Shown here: positions 11,215 through 22,450 of the stretch, one piece after another
Layout of the letters: each line of letters opens with the position of its first letter
Numbering within the stretch: the first letter of the stretch is position 1
NCBI GenBank assembly: GCA_023374025.1
Contig: SIJG01000003.1
Location: 3,006,416 to 3,070,415 of the forward strand
Length of the DNA stretch: 64,000 bases
Source: Heterodera schachtii
Lineage: Eukaryota > Nematoda > Chromadorea > Rhabditida > Heteroderidae
Direction of reading: 5' to 3'
The notes under the pieces: model-generated
Told to the model about the DNA's origin: nothing
Seen by the model: the letters and a program-made list of their open reading frames with translations, nothing else
The model's database searches: none
Program-made: the position numbers and the translations under genes

Positions 11215-14200
11215 ATGCTTGACGAACAATGTACATCGTCAGCTACAACGACAACAATTGCTGGCATTAAAAGAGCACATGGGGGGACGACAAGCAGTAT
11301 CAGCAGCAACAGGTGTGGCGCGAAAAATAGTAATTAGTGGATAATTAACACTAATTGGGTAACGGATTCATGGGCCCGGATTCCTAAACTTTACATATCT
11401 TCTTTTCGCAATTATCATAAGAGAAGCATGAAAATACTAATTGCCGGGCCAAATATTCGAGTTAAACACCCTGTGGGGCCTTTATATCGACTCGAGATAA
11501 TTTTTCAAATAAAATCATTTTCAGCAGATCAACCCGGGGTGCGTCAAAACAGCGTCGGGATCAGATAAATCTCGAGTTGGCCCAAATTCGTCATCTTTTG
11601 CCCCTTGCGGAGTCGACCAAAGAACGATTGTTCCAATTGCAGGTGATCAAGCCATTAACGTCGAGAATCCCGGATTGTAGCCGATAATTTGTCGCGCCTC
11701 ATTAAAACCAAATTACAATAGAAGTTTTGTCTTATTTATTCACCTCATTAACAGCCAAATTTTTTTTGTATTATTTGCTAAAGTTGGCATTTTTATAAAT
11801 GATTATGCTTTTATTTTGTTTGTTATCAATCCAAAATTTTAACTTAAAAAAATTAAACTTAATTAGAGTTAGACATTTTAATAAAAACCTAGCGAATCTA
11901 ACTTTATATTACAAATTACGGCCACAATGTTTATATCAAATGCAAAAAACAACAGCTCTAGTGCACTTTATGAGTCCAATCGACTTTTATGAGTCCAATG
12001 AATTGACAATACTCGGTTTTTATACAATAACTTTGTTCATGTTCGAGCTAAAACCTATCTTTTTGGTAGCATTCGAAAGCACAAAGTTTGAATAACGAGA
12101 AAACAAGAGAATTCGAACATTTAAAGAAAGTTACAAACCAAAATAATCAACAATTAGTTAATTAATCAAGTTTTTTTTTGGTAATTGCCTAAACGCTGAG
12201 ATTGTATATAGTTTAGCTTTTGTTAGACTTTGTGCTTTTGAATGCTACCAAAAAGATAAGTTTAGCTTGAACATGAACAAAGTTATTGTAAACCAGGTAT
12301 TGTCAATTGATTGGACTCATAAAAGTGAAATGGATCATAAAACTCGATTAGACTCATAAAGTGCACTAGAGCCGAAAAAACAACAACAATTCAGGTGATG
12401 GCACTTTGCTGTGTGTGGATTCGGAAGTATCATGCCCTCCACGGCACAAGTTGGCATTTGGCCAAAATTGGCCAAAATCAAATTTCGTTTTTTTTTGAAA
12501 AGTTTTACCTTTGCCCAAACCGAAAGTGGCATCCGTGCCAAATCACCTTACAGCATCGCTTTCCGACCTTCTCCATGATCGATTCCTACTTGTGGCCACT
12601 GATCAGGGCAAACTGATCACTCTGAGCGACAATTTCCACTCCGACCCAACATTTAGCACGGTATCAATAACAACAATGCTCTCCTCTGAATGATCATGAT
12701 CAGTGAAAGACCCTTTCCTAGAGATCGAATGTCAATCAAAATATTTTTCTGATCAGCCTGACTTAGTCTATTGATTCGACCAACTCTGGTGTGATGGAGA
12801 TTCGTCGATCTTAATAGGATAGGGGCAGAAAAATTTTCAAAAAATTTCCAAATAATTAATTAAACTCAAATTTTCAAAATATTTCCCTGCGGCGCCTAAA
12901 AAAATTCGGCACCGCAAACTAATTAAAAAAAAACGGTCGAACGTAAGAAAATAGTTTTATTTAATCGTTTGGATGATTTTTTAACTTAATTTTCCTTTTT
13001 TTTTTTAAATGATCAAATGACAAATTGATCAAAATTTCTAAATTAGGCATATAAATGCAAAATGTGGCAAATTTTCAGGACGAATTTGTTTCCCAGGGCG
13101 ATTCATTGTACGATTTGATCGATCCACGGGATCATCAAACACTGGCACAAGCATTAAGCGAAGCTCAAAATGCCAAACCCGCGGTGGCATTTGTTCGTAA
13201 TTGATCTATTAATTCAAATTTTAATTAATTTAATAATTATTTTTTATGTGTGCCGTTGGCGCGCCCCGAAAATTGGCGGCTCCAAGCGACAATCGGATTG
13301 GGATGGAAAGGTCGGCTTAAATTTATGAAAAAGGAAATTCCGAAAATTTTGGATTTCTACTTAAAATTATAATAGGCCTTCTTCACTTTTTGTGTAAATT
13401 TGCAATTTTTGATTATTTCATTTTTGTGTGTTTTTTATTTTTAAAACTTTTGAGTTTCCTAACAAAAAATTTAATTAAAAAACCTAAAAACAAGAAATTA
13501 AAAAAAGCAACATCTCAAAGAATAAATAATTTCACTTGATTCAAAACCAAAATTAAAAATTAAAAAAATTTCCTATAATTTTTAATTTTGAAAAAATCAC
13601 AAAAAAGAAATTAAAAATCCTAATCTTGATCCAAAATCAGTTTTCTAAAATTAAAAAATATAAAAAATAAATTAAATTATCAAAATTTAAATAATTTTAA
13701 ATATTTTTTTTTACCTGTAGAAACCCTGAATATAAAATTACTATATTTTATATTTATATTTATACAAATTGTATTCATCATCTGAAAATGTTTGCCAATT
13801 TGAAGCCGTCTCTGCTGGTCGGCAAATTCACAGCCGCCGGCAAAACAATGGCACAATTGGCGACGGTGCCGAAGGGCGTGTTCACGGCACTTTGCCGACC
13901 GTTGAGGAGCACCGTATTCACTACCGTACGCGACACTGCTGCAGCTGCTGGCCGTATTACGGTGGTCGACGAGATGAGCACCGACCCGGACACTTTTCGA
14001 CTTTGGCTTTCGCCGGCACTGCAAATTGTGCAACAATGCACAAAGTGAGAAACCAATCAAATGAGATTGACATTGGCAAAAATTGGCAAGCCGATCAGCT
14101 CTGCTGGTGTCTGATCAGTAAGCAACAAAAACTTGTCGCGTTGATAGGTGCCGCACAGCGAAATTTGAGTTTTTGAAATTTTTCGAAAATTGCGAAAAAT

Positions 14201-17200
14201 TCAATTAAAAAAACTATTTTCAACCATTTTGGCGATTTGAACAATTTGTTTTTAACAGAAATTTTCGGAACCCGTCAGTTGGGCCCTCACGATTGGGCCC
14301 CAGCATGTTTTTCCACTATAGCTTTTTTCTTTGGCATCCAAATCCAACAATCTTGGTATCATTCGAAAGCCCTTGATGTGCTCTATTAGCCTTAAAAAAA
14401 GCGAAAAGATTTTCAAGCCTGGAAAATATTTATTAAGAAAAAATTTCAAAAATTTTGACTTTTTTGCAATTTTCATGTATAACTTTTTTGGTAATTGTCT
14501 AATCGCGAAGCAATAGCTTAGAAAAAGCTTCTAAACATGTTAAGCTTTCGAATGATACCATGTTATTGGATTTGGATGACAAAGAAAAAAGTTATAGAAA
14601 GTTATAGTGGAAAAATATTCTGGGGCCCAAACGTGAGGGCCCAACTGACGTAGACCGGAAATTTTATGAAAAAATCCCAAATTTTCAAATTTTCAACTAA
14701 AAAAAAATCATCAAACAGTGCCGAATACCATCTGAGCCGCTTGACCCAATCCGACGGCACTTCATCCGATTGGCCATCGCTTTACCAACTCATACACCCG
14801 TAAATAGGAAAAATATTTATTTAAAATGTATTTAATTTTATATTTATTAAATAATATTAAATATTTCCAACTATTTTTGTAAGAAATTGTGCATCCACGC
14901 TCGCCACTATTCACAAAAAATGTGAGTAAAACAATTCATACAATTTAATTTAACAAATAATTTTACAAATTTAGAATTCGATTTTCTTTTAAATATTTTC
15001 CGAAAATTTTTAAATTACAGATTTAAATTAAAATAATATTACTTTGTTTATTTCAATGAATTATTGACAGGCTTTTATACAAAAAATAATATTTATAAAT
15101 ATGTATTTATAAAATTATGAAAAAATTCAATGGTTAATCTATATTTTTGGGAAAATTGGTGATTTAATAATGCTGTTTAATGCTTTTATCCGTTTTTATC
15201 TTGGAAAATTGGTACAAAAAAGGCCCGACTTTTTGCCCGATTTTTGAGTTTTGCAAAACATCTCTCCCTCCCTGCCTGGGCCTTCATTAGTGGTAATTAG
15301 CTAATTAAATTGATCAACAGTGCTCAACCATAATCGACATCATCAATATCATCCGATCAGCAGATCGAATTGTGATGAAGCTTCTGCTTGTGCTGTTGCT
15401 GATCAGCCGAAGCAGCAGAAGCCAGTGCTGCTGGAGCTGATCCCTTCCGCCACTTCAGCAATTAGCAGCCAATGCCAAACTGTTAATGATAATGATGGCA
15501 AAATGCCATCTTCACAACCCCTCCGGGTGCATGCCGTGTTCGGACTGTGCCACCACCAAACAGGAACAAATTATCAGAAGCAGCAGCAGGTGGAGAACAA
15601 ACATGGGAGCAACAAGCAACAAAACCACGTGATCATTGAGGCCGTTTTCCAAGTGTTGAGGTGTGGTGGTGAGGGGCATTGATTAATATTTTTTTAATTA
15701 CCATTTGGAATTAAAGTTTTGTCTAGCATAATTTTTTCTAAATTTTCGGGTTCGGAACGGTGGGAAAAAATAGGAAATTGAAGCAATTTTTGCCAAATTT
15801 TTGCCATTTTAGGACCAAATTTTGGAAAAAAATTGGGACCCGGCCCTGCCGTTAGCGGCCACATCATTTCATACTAAAATTCCCTTTAAACCAAGCGAAA
15901 ATGCAATATTTATGATCATTAACAATAAATGACTATAAATTTTAATCTCTTTTGAACAACAAAAAGATTTAAACGCCAAAAAAATTAATTAAAATATGGA
16001 AGTTTATACAAAAAATGCTCAATTTAAATTCTGATCAGCGATCTGGAAGCTGATGCCGCTCAGAAGGCCGATTGGTTGTATTCTGAGAACGCTGATCAAT
16101 CAAATGCCGACAAAAAATGCCATCAGCGACGATTCCGATTAAATTGCCTCACTGCTCAGCCGATGGTTTCACCGCCTGTCAAAACTAATTTTCCTGCTCC
16201 TGCTGGCATTATTGTGCCACAATTGGCATCCCAACAACAACATCATCAAAAACGATTCATTTCGCACTGTTATGCCGTCGGCTGTCACCAAAATTGGCAC
16301 CACTACCAGCAGCAGCAGCTGGCACAATACCAACAACAACAACAGCGACTGGCACCACGGAATTGTTATGACGCCGGCGATGACGGCACCAAATTTTTGG
16401 GAGACAAACAGCTAACGTTGGCACAACCACTGCAGAAGAAAAGGGTCATTTTTGGCATTATTTTATGTCGAATCTGGCTAGGGCTTAAACATTATTATGG
16501 CACTTTCCAATATTTCCGCTTTTTGATCCAAAATATAAAAAAATCTCAAATTGAAATTTTTGAAGAAAAAAATTCTAACTTCTTTAATTCTAAGTTTAAT
16601 AATTAAAAAATATATTTTCGTGGAAACAATGCGGGGGCGGGGACTGATACGGGGCGGGGGGGGGGGGGGGAGCGGGGACTGATACGGGGCGGGGGGGGAA
16701 ACGGTGGGGGGCATACATTTTTTAGGGGGGGGGGGGTCGACCCCCCCCCCCCCCCCCCCCCCTCGCTCGCAAAGGGGGCCTGCGAGGGGGGGGTTCGCAG
16801 CTAAGGGGGGGCCGGTGTAAAAGAGGTGGGGGGAGGGGGGGAAAGAAGCTGCTCCCATCTTTGCCTCCCACTCCCTGCCGCTATGCCTTTGGCATTGGCA
16901 CGACTTTTCCATACATTTTCAGACGGATTGGCACCAACAGCCGGTTGATCTGAACAACAACTGTGTTGTTATGCCCGCGACTGCTGCTGATCTTGTTGAT
17001 GGTGTCCCCGATGCTGACCATGGTGATGATGATGATGATGATCAGGACAGCTTCTTGCAGTTGCCGTCACTTTGTGATGGGCACCAATTGCCCGAGTTGG
17101 ACGACCGCGACTTGGACGAGTTCTTCAGACAGGTGGAACAGGGCCAAAATGGGCGGCACAACAATAACAGCAGCGAAGTTGGCCAAGTCAGCAGCAGCAG

Positions 17201-17339
17201 CAGGGATAAGCAGCAACAACAGCAGTTGCTGAACCATGGTCAGCAGCAGGATGAGTTGATTAGTAGGAGGAGGAAGCGGAAGAAAGAAGAGGAGGAGGAG
17301 GATGGCATTTTACTGCTTGGAAATGTTGGGACAAAATGA
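11215..17339 (+). CDS. cky-1: bHLH-PAS transcription factor, NPAS4/CKY-1 type
   Basis: Model of 12 exons: 11215-11312, 11525-11642, 12395-12449, 12503-12660, 13079-13196, 13249-13310, 13806-14044, 14719-14799, 14884-14921, 15321-15660, 16039-16444 and 16923-17339; 2130 nt, 709 aa, all phases consistent. Order: short N-terminus, bHLH, PAS-A, PAS-B, a Q-rich stretch, an acidic C-terminus (LPELDDRDLDEFF), then a K/R/E-rich tail. The SKQRRDQIN basic region, FLLVATDQGKLITLSDN and VSQGDSLYDLIDPRDH place it with NPAS4/dysfusion/CKY-1 rather than SIM, AHR or HIF. Relatives are nuclear factors that dimerise with ARNT/AHA-1 and act in neurons; that role here is inference. Odd points: intron 5 lacks an AG acceptor, the intron 3 donor is weak (GTTGGC), and PAS-B carries a long low-complexity insertion. 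ATG 11215 begins the exon that splices in phase into the bHLH. Confidence 0.92.
11526..12442 (+). other. bHLH domain exons of the CKY-1-like gene
   Basis: Exon 2 gives STRGASKQRRDQINLELAQI and LLPLAESTKERLFQLQ: basic region, helix 1 and loop. Exon 3 (from 12395) gives VMALCCVWIRK, the end of helix 2. The S-x-x-GASKxRRDQIN form of the basic region is the NPAS4 subfamily signature. A 752-bp intron splits helix 2 and carries a foldback. Confidence 0.92.
11943..12390. repeat. Foldback element inside bHLH intron
   Basis: AGCTCTAGTGCACTTTATGA at 11954 is matched by TCATAAAGTGCACTAGAGCC near 12371. Inner arms share CAATAACTTTGTTCATGTTC and TTTTTGGTAGCATTCGAAAG with their reverse complements. The right arm ends only a few bases before the exon-3 acceptor at 12394. 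Confidence 0.8.
12553..13310 (+). other. PAS-A exons of the CKY-1-like gene
   Basis: Exon 4 carries RFLLVATDQGKLITLSDN, exon 5 EFVSQGDSLYDLIDPRDH, exon 6 CRWRAPKIGGSKRQSDWDG. Together they align without gaps to the NPAS4 PAS-A order (FLLV..EGKL..LS, QGDS.YD.IDP.DH, CRF....LRRQS). The junction between exons 5 and 6 is non-canonical. Confidence 0.88.
13860..16090 (+). other. PAS-B exons with long internal insertion
   Basis: GVFTALCRPL (exon 7) is the inter-PAS/PAS-B start seen in NPAS4 (VFTAFC). WPSLYQLIHPNCASTL spans exons 8-9, LRVHAVFGLCHH and VIIEAVFQVL lie in exon 10, and DLEADAAQKADWL in exon 11 matches the DMEAW helix that closes the domain. Between the exon-9 helix and the LRVHAVF strand lie about 70 residues rich in S, Q, N and A, far longer than this loop usually is. 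Confidence 0.8.
14264..14658. repeat. Foldback element, GTCAGTTGGGCCC family, copy 1
   Basis: CCGTCAGTTGGGCCCTCACG at the left matches CGTGAGGGCCCAACTGACG at the right. The inner arms pair over TTTGGCATCCAAATCCAACA and TGGTATCATTCGAAAG. A close relative lies at 19311-19701. It sits in a PAS-B intron. Confidence 0.85.
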
Positions 17340-18369
17340 CATGAAATTGATATGATCAGGATTGATCAATCAGTGATCAGTTCTCAGAAGCAGGAAATTT
17401 TGGTGATTATTAGAGCCCGGATTTTGAAAAATTCCGGATTGGGTTTAAGTATTGGAGAATCCTGTTTTTTTTTCTGGACTCTTTGTCCAGGTCCATTTTT
17501 CAAAATCTACCCGGATTAGGATTAGGAGTGCGAAAAATTCTGCCAGATCCGGTCCTGAAGAAGAAGTCCTGCTGGTGGCACAGATCAGAAAAATTTTTCT
17601 AAAGTATTTTGAAAAAAGAACTAACAATGATCATGCTTGATCAGTGCTAATTTGGTACCAGAATTTTGGTGCATAATCAGTGATCAAGACTCGACAATTG
17701 ATCGTTTGTTCATCATTCGCTCGACCATTTTTTCATCAGTTTTTTCCCAATATTTTTTTTATAATGTGGCTTTATCAGAATTTCTGCTTATTATTTTCTT
17801 TGATTTTCAATATTTGTATTTTTTTAAATATAAAATCATTTTGCAGTTTCTGATTCTTCATCTGTCATTCATCATTTTTCAAAATTTGCCATCCATTTTT
17901 CAAATTATTTTATTAAGTCTTTCACATTTTCATAATTTATCATTTTGAATAAATAAATTTTCGCTTTCATTATCTTTGCATTTGGAAAAAATAATTTGGC
18001 CAACGTGAAATGAACTAAAAAAAACGAGCATTCCTTTAATTTTTAAAATTATCAAAGAATCTTATTAAATGTATAAATTTCAAGTTTTCTCAGGCGTACT
18101 CCTCGGCACTGCCGGGTTCTTGAGATTTGAAAATTTCAAGAAAATGCCAAGTTTGTAAAATTTGGCCAGTTTTATCATTTTTTTAAAAAATTTCTCTTAT
18201 TTTTTCTTCTAGTAAAAATATTAAATTTTTCCCAATTTATATATTTTTTTACTTCTAACAATATTTATAAATCATTGTTTTTCAAAAAAAAAATATTCAT
18301 TTTTTAAATTATTTTACTAGAAAAAATTCTAAGAAAGTTAGAGAACTTAAAAAATTTCCACTTTTTTCA
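17340..18369. other. 3' UTR and AT-rich flank of the CKY-1-like gene
   Basis: No further exon. TGATCA words are frequent to about 17700, then T-rich DNA. AATAAA at 17948-17953 is the best poly(A) signal, about 610 bp after the stop. Confidence 0.6.
17948..17953 (+). terminator. Candidate poly(A) signal, CKY-1-like gene
   Basis: AATAAA followed by AATTTTCG. It is the first clear hexamer after the TGA at 17337-17339; cleavage site not determinable. Confidence 0.5.
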
Positions 18370-19300
18370 AATTTTTCAGAGGTAGGGCAACGATACGCGG
18401 TAGGGGAACGGTGGTGGAACGTAATGCCCCAGACAGAAGCTGCCCAATGCTCTCTTCGCCCTCGGGGGTTTGTCATTTATATAACCACACACATGTTGGC
18501 CCCTCTCCCATTTCACCTTTTCTCGACTCTTAAAAAGCCCTGCAGTTGGGGCTCTCGAGAACAACACAGCGGTGGCCCCCCGCATTAAATTGCCTCGGGC
18601 GGCAAAATTTGCCGCCGGCGGTTGGCGACGGTTGCCAAACACCGCTCCCACCCACCCCATTTCCCCCGGGGCGCTTTCTCCGCCCAGGCTTCCGTCCCAC
18701 TCCCCAGCCACGCGGCTTCCGCCTGCTGCTATCCGCTGAACTGTGCCACCGCGCCGCCGCCCTTCCGGCGTTCATAGACCGACCGTGGCCAAAGGACCAA
18801 AAGGCCATAAAATGTATATTTGTGCTGCCACATGCCACACCCAACAAATACATACATCCCACATTGTTCATTCGTCCGCAAAATGTTTTTATTTAATTTT
18901 TTGGCCAACAAAAGGTGGCCAATTCAGCGCTGTGACATTTGAGTCCCAGGCTCCGGCGTGCTCTATGGATGAGTTAAGCCAAAAGAAATCGGGCATTGTT
19001 TCATACCCAGCGGGAAAAAACGTGGTCGGACATTTTGTCCCATCGGAATTTCCGCCCCCATGGAATCCATTTTTTGATCAAAATCAGACACTTCGTCCAA
19101 CCCCAAAATGGCGAAAATCTGAGTTAAATCCGCTTTTTTATCCCAGCAGGATTTGCTCGGGATTTTCAAAATCTTTTTTAAAAAATTACAATCACTTCAT
19201 GGAAATGAAGAGATGAAGATGAAAGAATGGTAATTTAGAAAAATAAACATAATTTTAAATTTTCGAAAAGAAAAATTCAAAAATTTTCATGCCCAAATTC
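18370..19300. other. GC-rich intergenic island, no supported gene
   Basis: About 18370-18900 is GC-rich in an AT-rich surround. Frames open on both strands overlap one another over simple C/G-rich sequence, with no conserved motif or coherent exon set, so I do not call a gene. The remainder to 19300 is AT-rich. Confidence 0.5.
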
Positions 19301-19310
19301 GTACTTAAAA

Positions 19311-19701
19311 ACGGAACCCGTCAGTTGGGCCAAGTTGGGCCCCAGCATGTTTTTGCCTATAACTTTTTTATTTGGCATCCAAATCCAACATTGTTGATAT
19401 CATTCGAAAGCTCTTCACATGCAAAATTAGCCTTACAAAAAACAAAAAGATTTTCTAGCATATAAAAAAGTTTTTAAGAAAAATTTTTCAAAAATTTCGA
19501 CTTTTTTGCAATTTTCATGTATAACTTTTTTGGTAATTGTTTGATCGCAAAGCGATAGCTTAGAAATTTCTTCTAAACATGTTAAGCTTTCGAATGACTA
19601 CCAACAATGTTGGATTTGGATGCCAAAGAAAAAGTTATAGAAAGTTATAGTGGAAAAACAAACTGGGGCCCAAAACGTGGGGGCCCAACTGACGTAGACC
19701 G
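19311..19701. repeat. Foldback element, GTCAGTTGGGCCC family, copy 2
   Basis: It has the same ends and inner arms as 14264-14658: CCGTCAGTTGGGCC left, GGGCCCAACTGACGTAGACC right, TTGGCATCCAAATCCAACA and its complement inside. The two copies differ by scattered substitutions and small indels. Confidence 0.85.
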
Positions 19702-20205
19702 ACTTAAAAACCCTTTAATAGACTCTGTGGAGGGTCAACTCCGTCCCGCTAATTCAGTCCCAGTCATATGAAGCCATAACTTTTTACATTTTTGACCACT
19801 CAAAAAATTTAATACCCTTTATGACGCCCTAAAGTTTGATTGGGACGGAATTGGCGGCACGGAATTCCGATTTCCGACTTCCGATTTTTTATATTTTTTG
19901 AAAAATTTCCGATTTCCGACGTTTTTGGGGTCGGAATTCCGATTTCCGACTTCCGAAAAATTTTTGGGCCTCGGAATTCCGATTTCCGAAATTTTTTGGG
20001 GCCTCGGAATGCCATCCCTGACGTAGACCGACTTAAAAACCCTTTAATAGACTCTGTGGAGGGTCACAACTCCGTCCTGCCAAATCCGTCCCAGTCATAT
20101 GAAGCCATAACTTTTTACATTTTTGACCAAACTCAAAAAATTTAATACCCTTTATGACGCCCTAAAGTTTGGTTGGGACGGAATTGGCGGCACGGAATTG
20201 GTCCG
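19690..20205. repeat. Direct repeat of about 170 bp flanking GGAATTCCGATTTCCGA repeats
   Basis: The segment running from GACTTAAAAACCCTTTAATA through TTTATGACGCCCTAAAGTTT to GGGACGGAATTGGCGGCACG occurs at about 19700-19867 and again at about 20030-20200. Between them GGAATTCCGATTTCCGA-type words repeat about four times, on the left adjoining the foldback at 19701. Confidence 0.8.
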
Positions 20206-20580
20206 CGCCGAATAACTGTGTCAATTAGCAATTATTGAAATTGGCTTGCGTCGGCTCCGGCAAAGCATGGATTAGCCCAAAAAGGACCTTTGGATCGGCG
20301 CGAGACTCCGAATGAAATGGAAGCCAATTTTTCATAAAATTAAATTGAAAATATGAATTGTTATTTTTTTTTAATTTTGTAAATTTTATCAATCAACGAA
20401 ATATTTGTAAACATAAATAAAACAAAAAAATTTATTATTGAAAAAAGCTCCATTTTATCTAAAAATGAAAAAAAATCTTAGTTTAAAAATTTGAGCGTTT
20501 TAATTTACTTTTAATTCAAAAAATTAAATAAAAAATATTTCGTGTTTTTTATTTTTGTACATAGTCAAGGTTTATCATTA
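20206..20580. other. Intergenic, nothing recognised
   Basis: A moderately GC stretch to about 20330 with a short minus-strand open frame, then AT-rich sequence. No conserved motif or exon logic I can defend. Confidence 0.4.
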
Positions 20581-21157
20581 GGGTTATAAATTATATGGAC
20601 TAAAAAATGCCAAATATGGGCATAAAATATGGACTAAAAAACATAAAAAATGGACTAAAAAACTCAAAAATGGCCAAATATGGACCAAAATATGAACTAA
20701 AATCTGCCAAAATATATGTTTTAATTTTTTATTAAATTCTAGCTTCAGAATTTCAATACAATACATCACAAAAATTTGGGTAATAATCTCATTATGTTGT
20801 CAGCGAAAATTTTCGGAAGCGAAAAAAATATCCAAAAAATTTCCAAAATTTCGAAGAAATTCTCTTTTTTAGGGGTGTATTTTTTAAAAATTTCAAAAAA
20901 GTCGATCATTAGGGGTGTATTTTTCGCTTTTTTTGCATTTTTCTTATTAAAATTTTCAAAAAATGGCCAAAATATGGACTAAAAACGCAAAAATGGCGAA
21001 ATATGGATTTATTCCCGAAAACCCCCAAAATATGGATTTATATGGACTAAAAACTTTCACCAAATCAAAAAATTTTAATGCAGAAATGCTATTTTTGAGC
21101 CCCTTCTTCATAGCATATGCGCAGAAAAAATATTTAAATCCATATAATTTATAACCC
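20581..21157. repeat. TIR element with internal ATATGGACTAAAA repeats
   Basis: GGGTTATAAATTATATGGA at 20581 is mirrored by CCATATAATTTATAACCC ending at 21157. The interior has many TATGGACTAAAAA/GCCAAATATGG words in both orientations. There is no transposase frame; it fits a non-autonomous DNA element. Confidence 0.75.
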
Positions 21158-22450
21158 TATTATCATGCTAAATTTTATTTATTTTCATATCCCACAATTT
21201 ATCTAGGGTCTAGCGGATTAGGCTCCACCGTCGGGGACAGGAATTTCGGGATCGTAGGCGAAAATCCCCGACCAAATTTCTCGGGGATGGGTGATGAATT
21301 AAAAAAAACATTGTCGGGGATAACTGTTTATAAACAATAAAAAAAAATTTGCTAATTGCTGGTATTAAATGATTTATCAACAAAAATTAATTAGCCACAA
21401 TTTTCCACTCGTCGGATGGCATCCAAATTGTGCCATTTTTATATTGCCGCATTTCCGCTTGTTCATATGTTGGTGCCGACCGTTCTTTTCCCGTATCCCC
21501 CGGGGGCATAAAGCGTGCCCCCCCCCCCCCCCCCGATGCGTCCCCCGCTTCCCCGCGGGGGTTGTCATGGGAAAAGCGGACCGCGTGGCAAGGATGTGCC
21601 AATTCCAGCAAAAGCAGCGATGTTGCTTCCTGCTTGAAGCATGGAGAGGGTGGGAGGGGGAGGAGGAGAATGGCATATTTGATGTGCCATTCTTCTCGCT
21701 TAAGCGCCGCAGGGCAACATGCCAAAATTGGATGGCAAATTTTTATTTATTTTTTCTCGCGGTACTGAGTCATCAATTTTCTTCGCGCTGAATTGGGCTC
21801 AATCTCAATTTGGATATTCTAAATTTGCTGCATGAATGAGAATATTTCCCGAGGCTGTTTAAATGCCATTTAAAGTTTCCATTTATTTTTGCTTTGAATG
21901 CCTGAGGCAAAACAAAAATAAAATTCCTAAGGCTTGTGTTAGAGTTAGTCTCGAGATCGAAATCCGAAATTTGTCCGATTTCTTGGCTCGAGAGGAACAG
22001 TTTAAAGAACAGCTAATTATTTCCGCTAATATGCCTCATTAATGGAGCACATTCAAAAATAATAAAAAAAAATGCCTGAGGGCATTTAGGCAAATTAATG
22101 ATTTTTGTGGTGCAACGCATGGAGTAATATTTAAACATAAATATTTTTATGTGTTAAAATTCAAAAATATTTGTAAATAAATATGCGAATAATTTTTTAA
22201 ATAATTTATTGAAAATACAAAAATAACAATTTTTGTGTGCCGATAAATTACTTAAAAGCGCGAATATTGTCTGAGAAAAAAACGATGTTGGGTTTCTCAT
22301 TTATTAACTAACGATGATGTTTGTCGGTCATTCACTTACTAATTACCCTCACCATCCAATTCTCTGCTTAATTGTCACCACCTACGTGCCAATCAATGGT
22401 CGGTTGTTGTTTACTTACCTAATCACTAATGACCCCTCACCATTCAATTC
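21158..22450. other. Intergenic, no supported gene
   Basis: It contains a TCGGGGA-rich patch (about 21210-21300), a poly-C run at 21515-21534 in a GC-rich stretch, and AT-rich DNA. Overlapping frames near 21370-21790 cover the poly-C run in several phases and look spurious. Confidence 0.5.
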
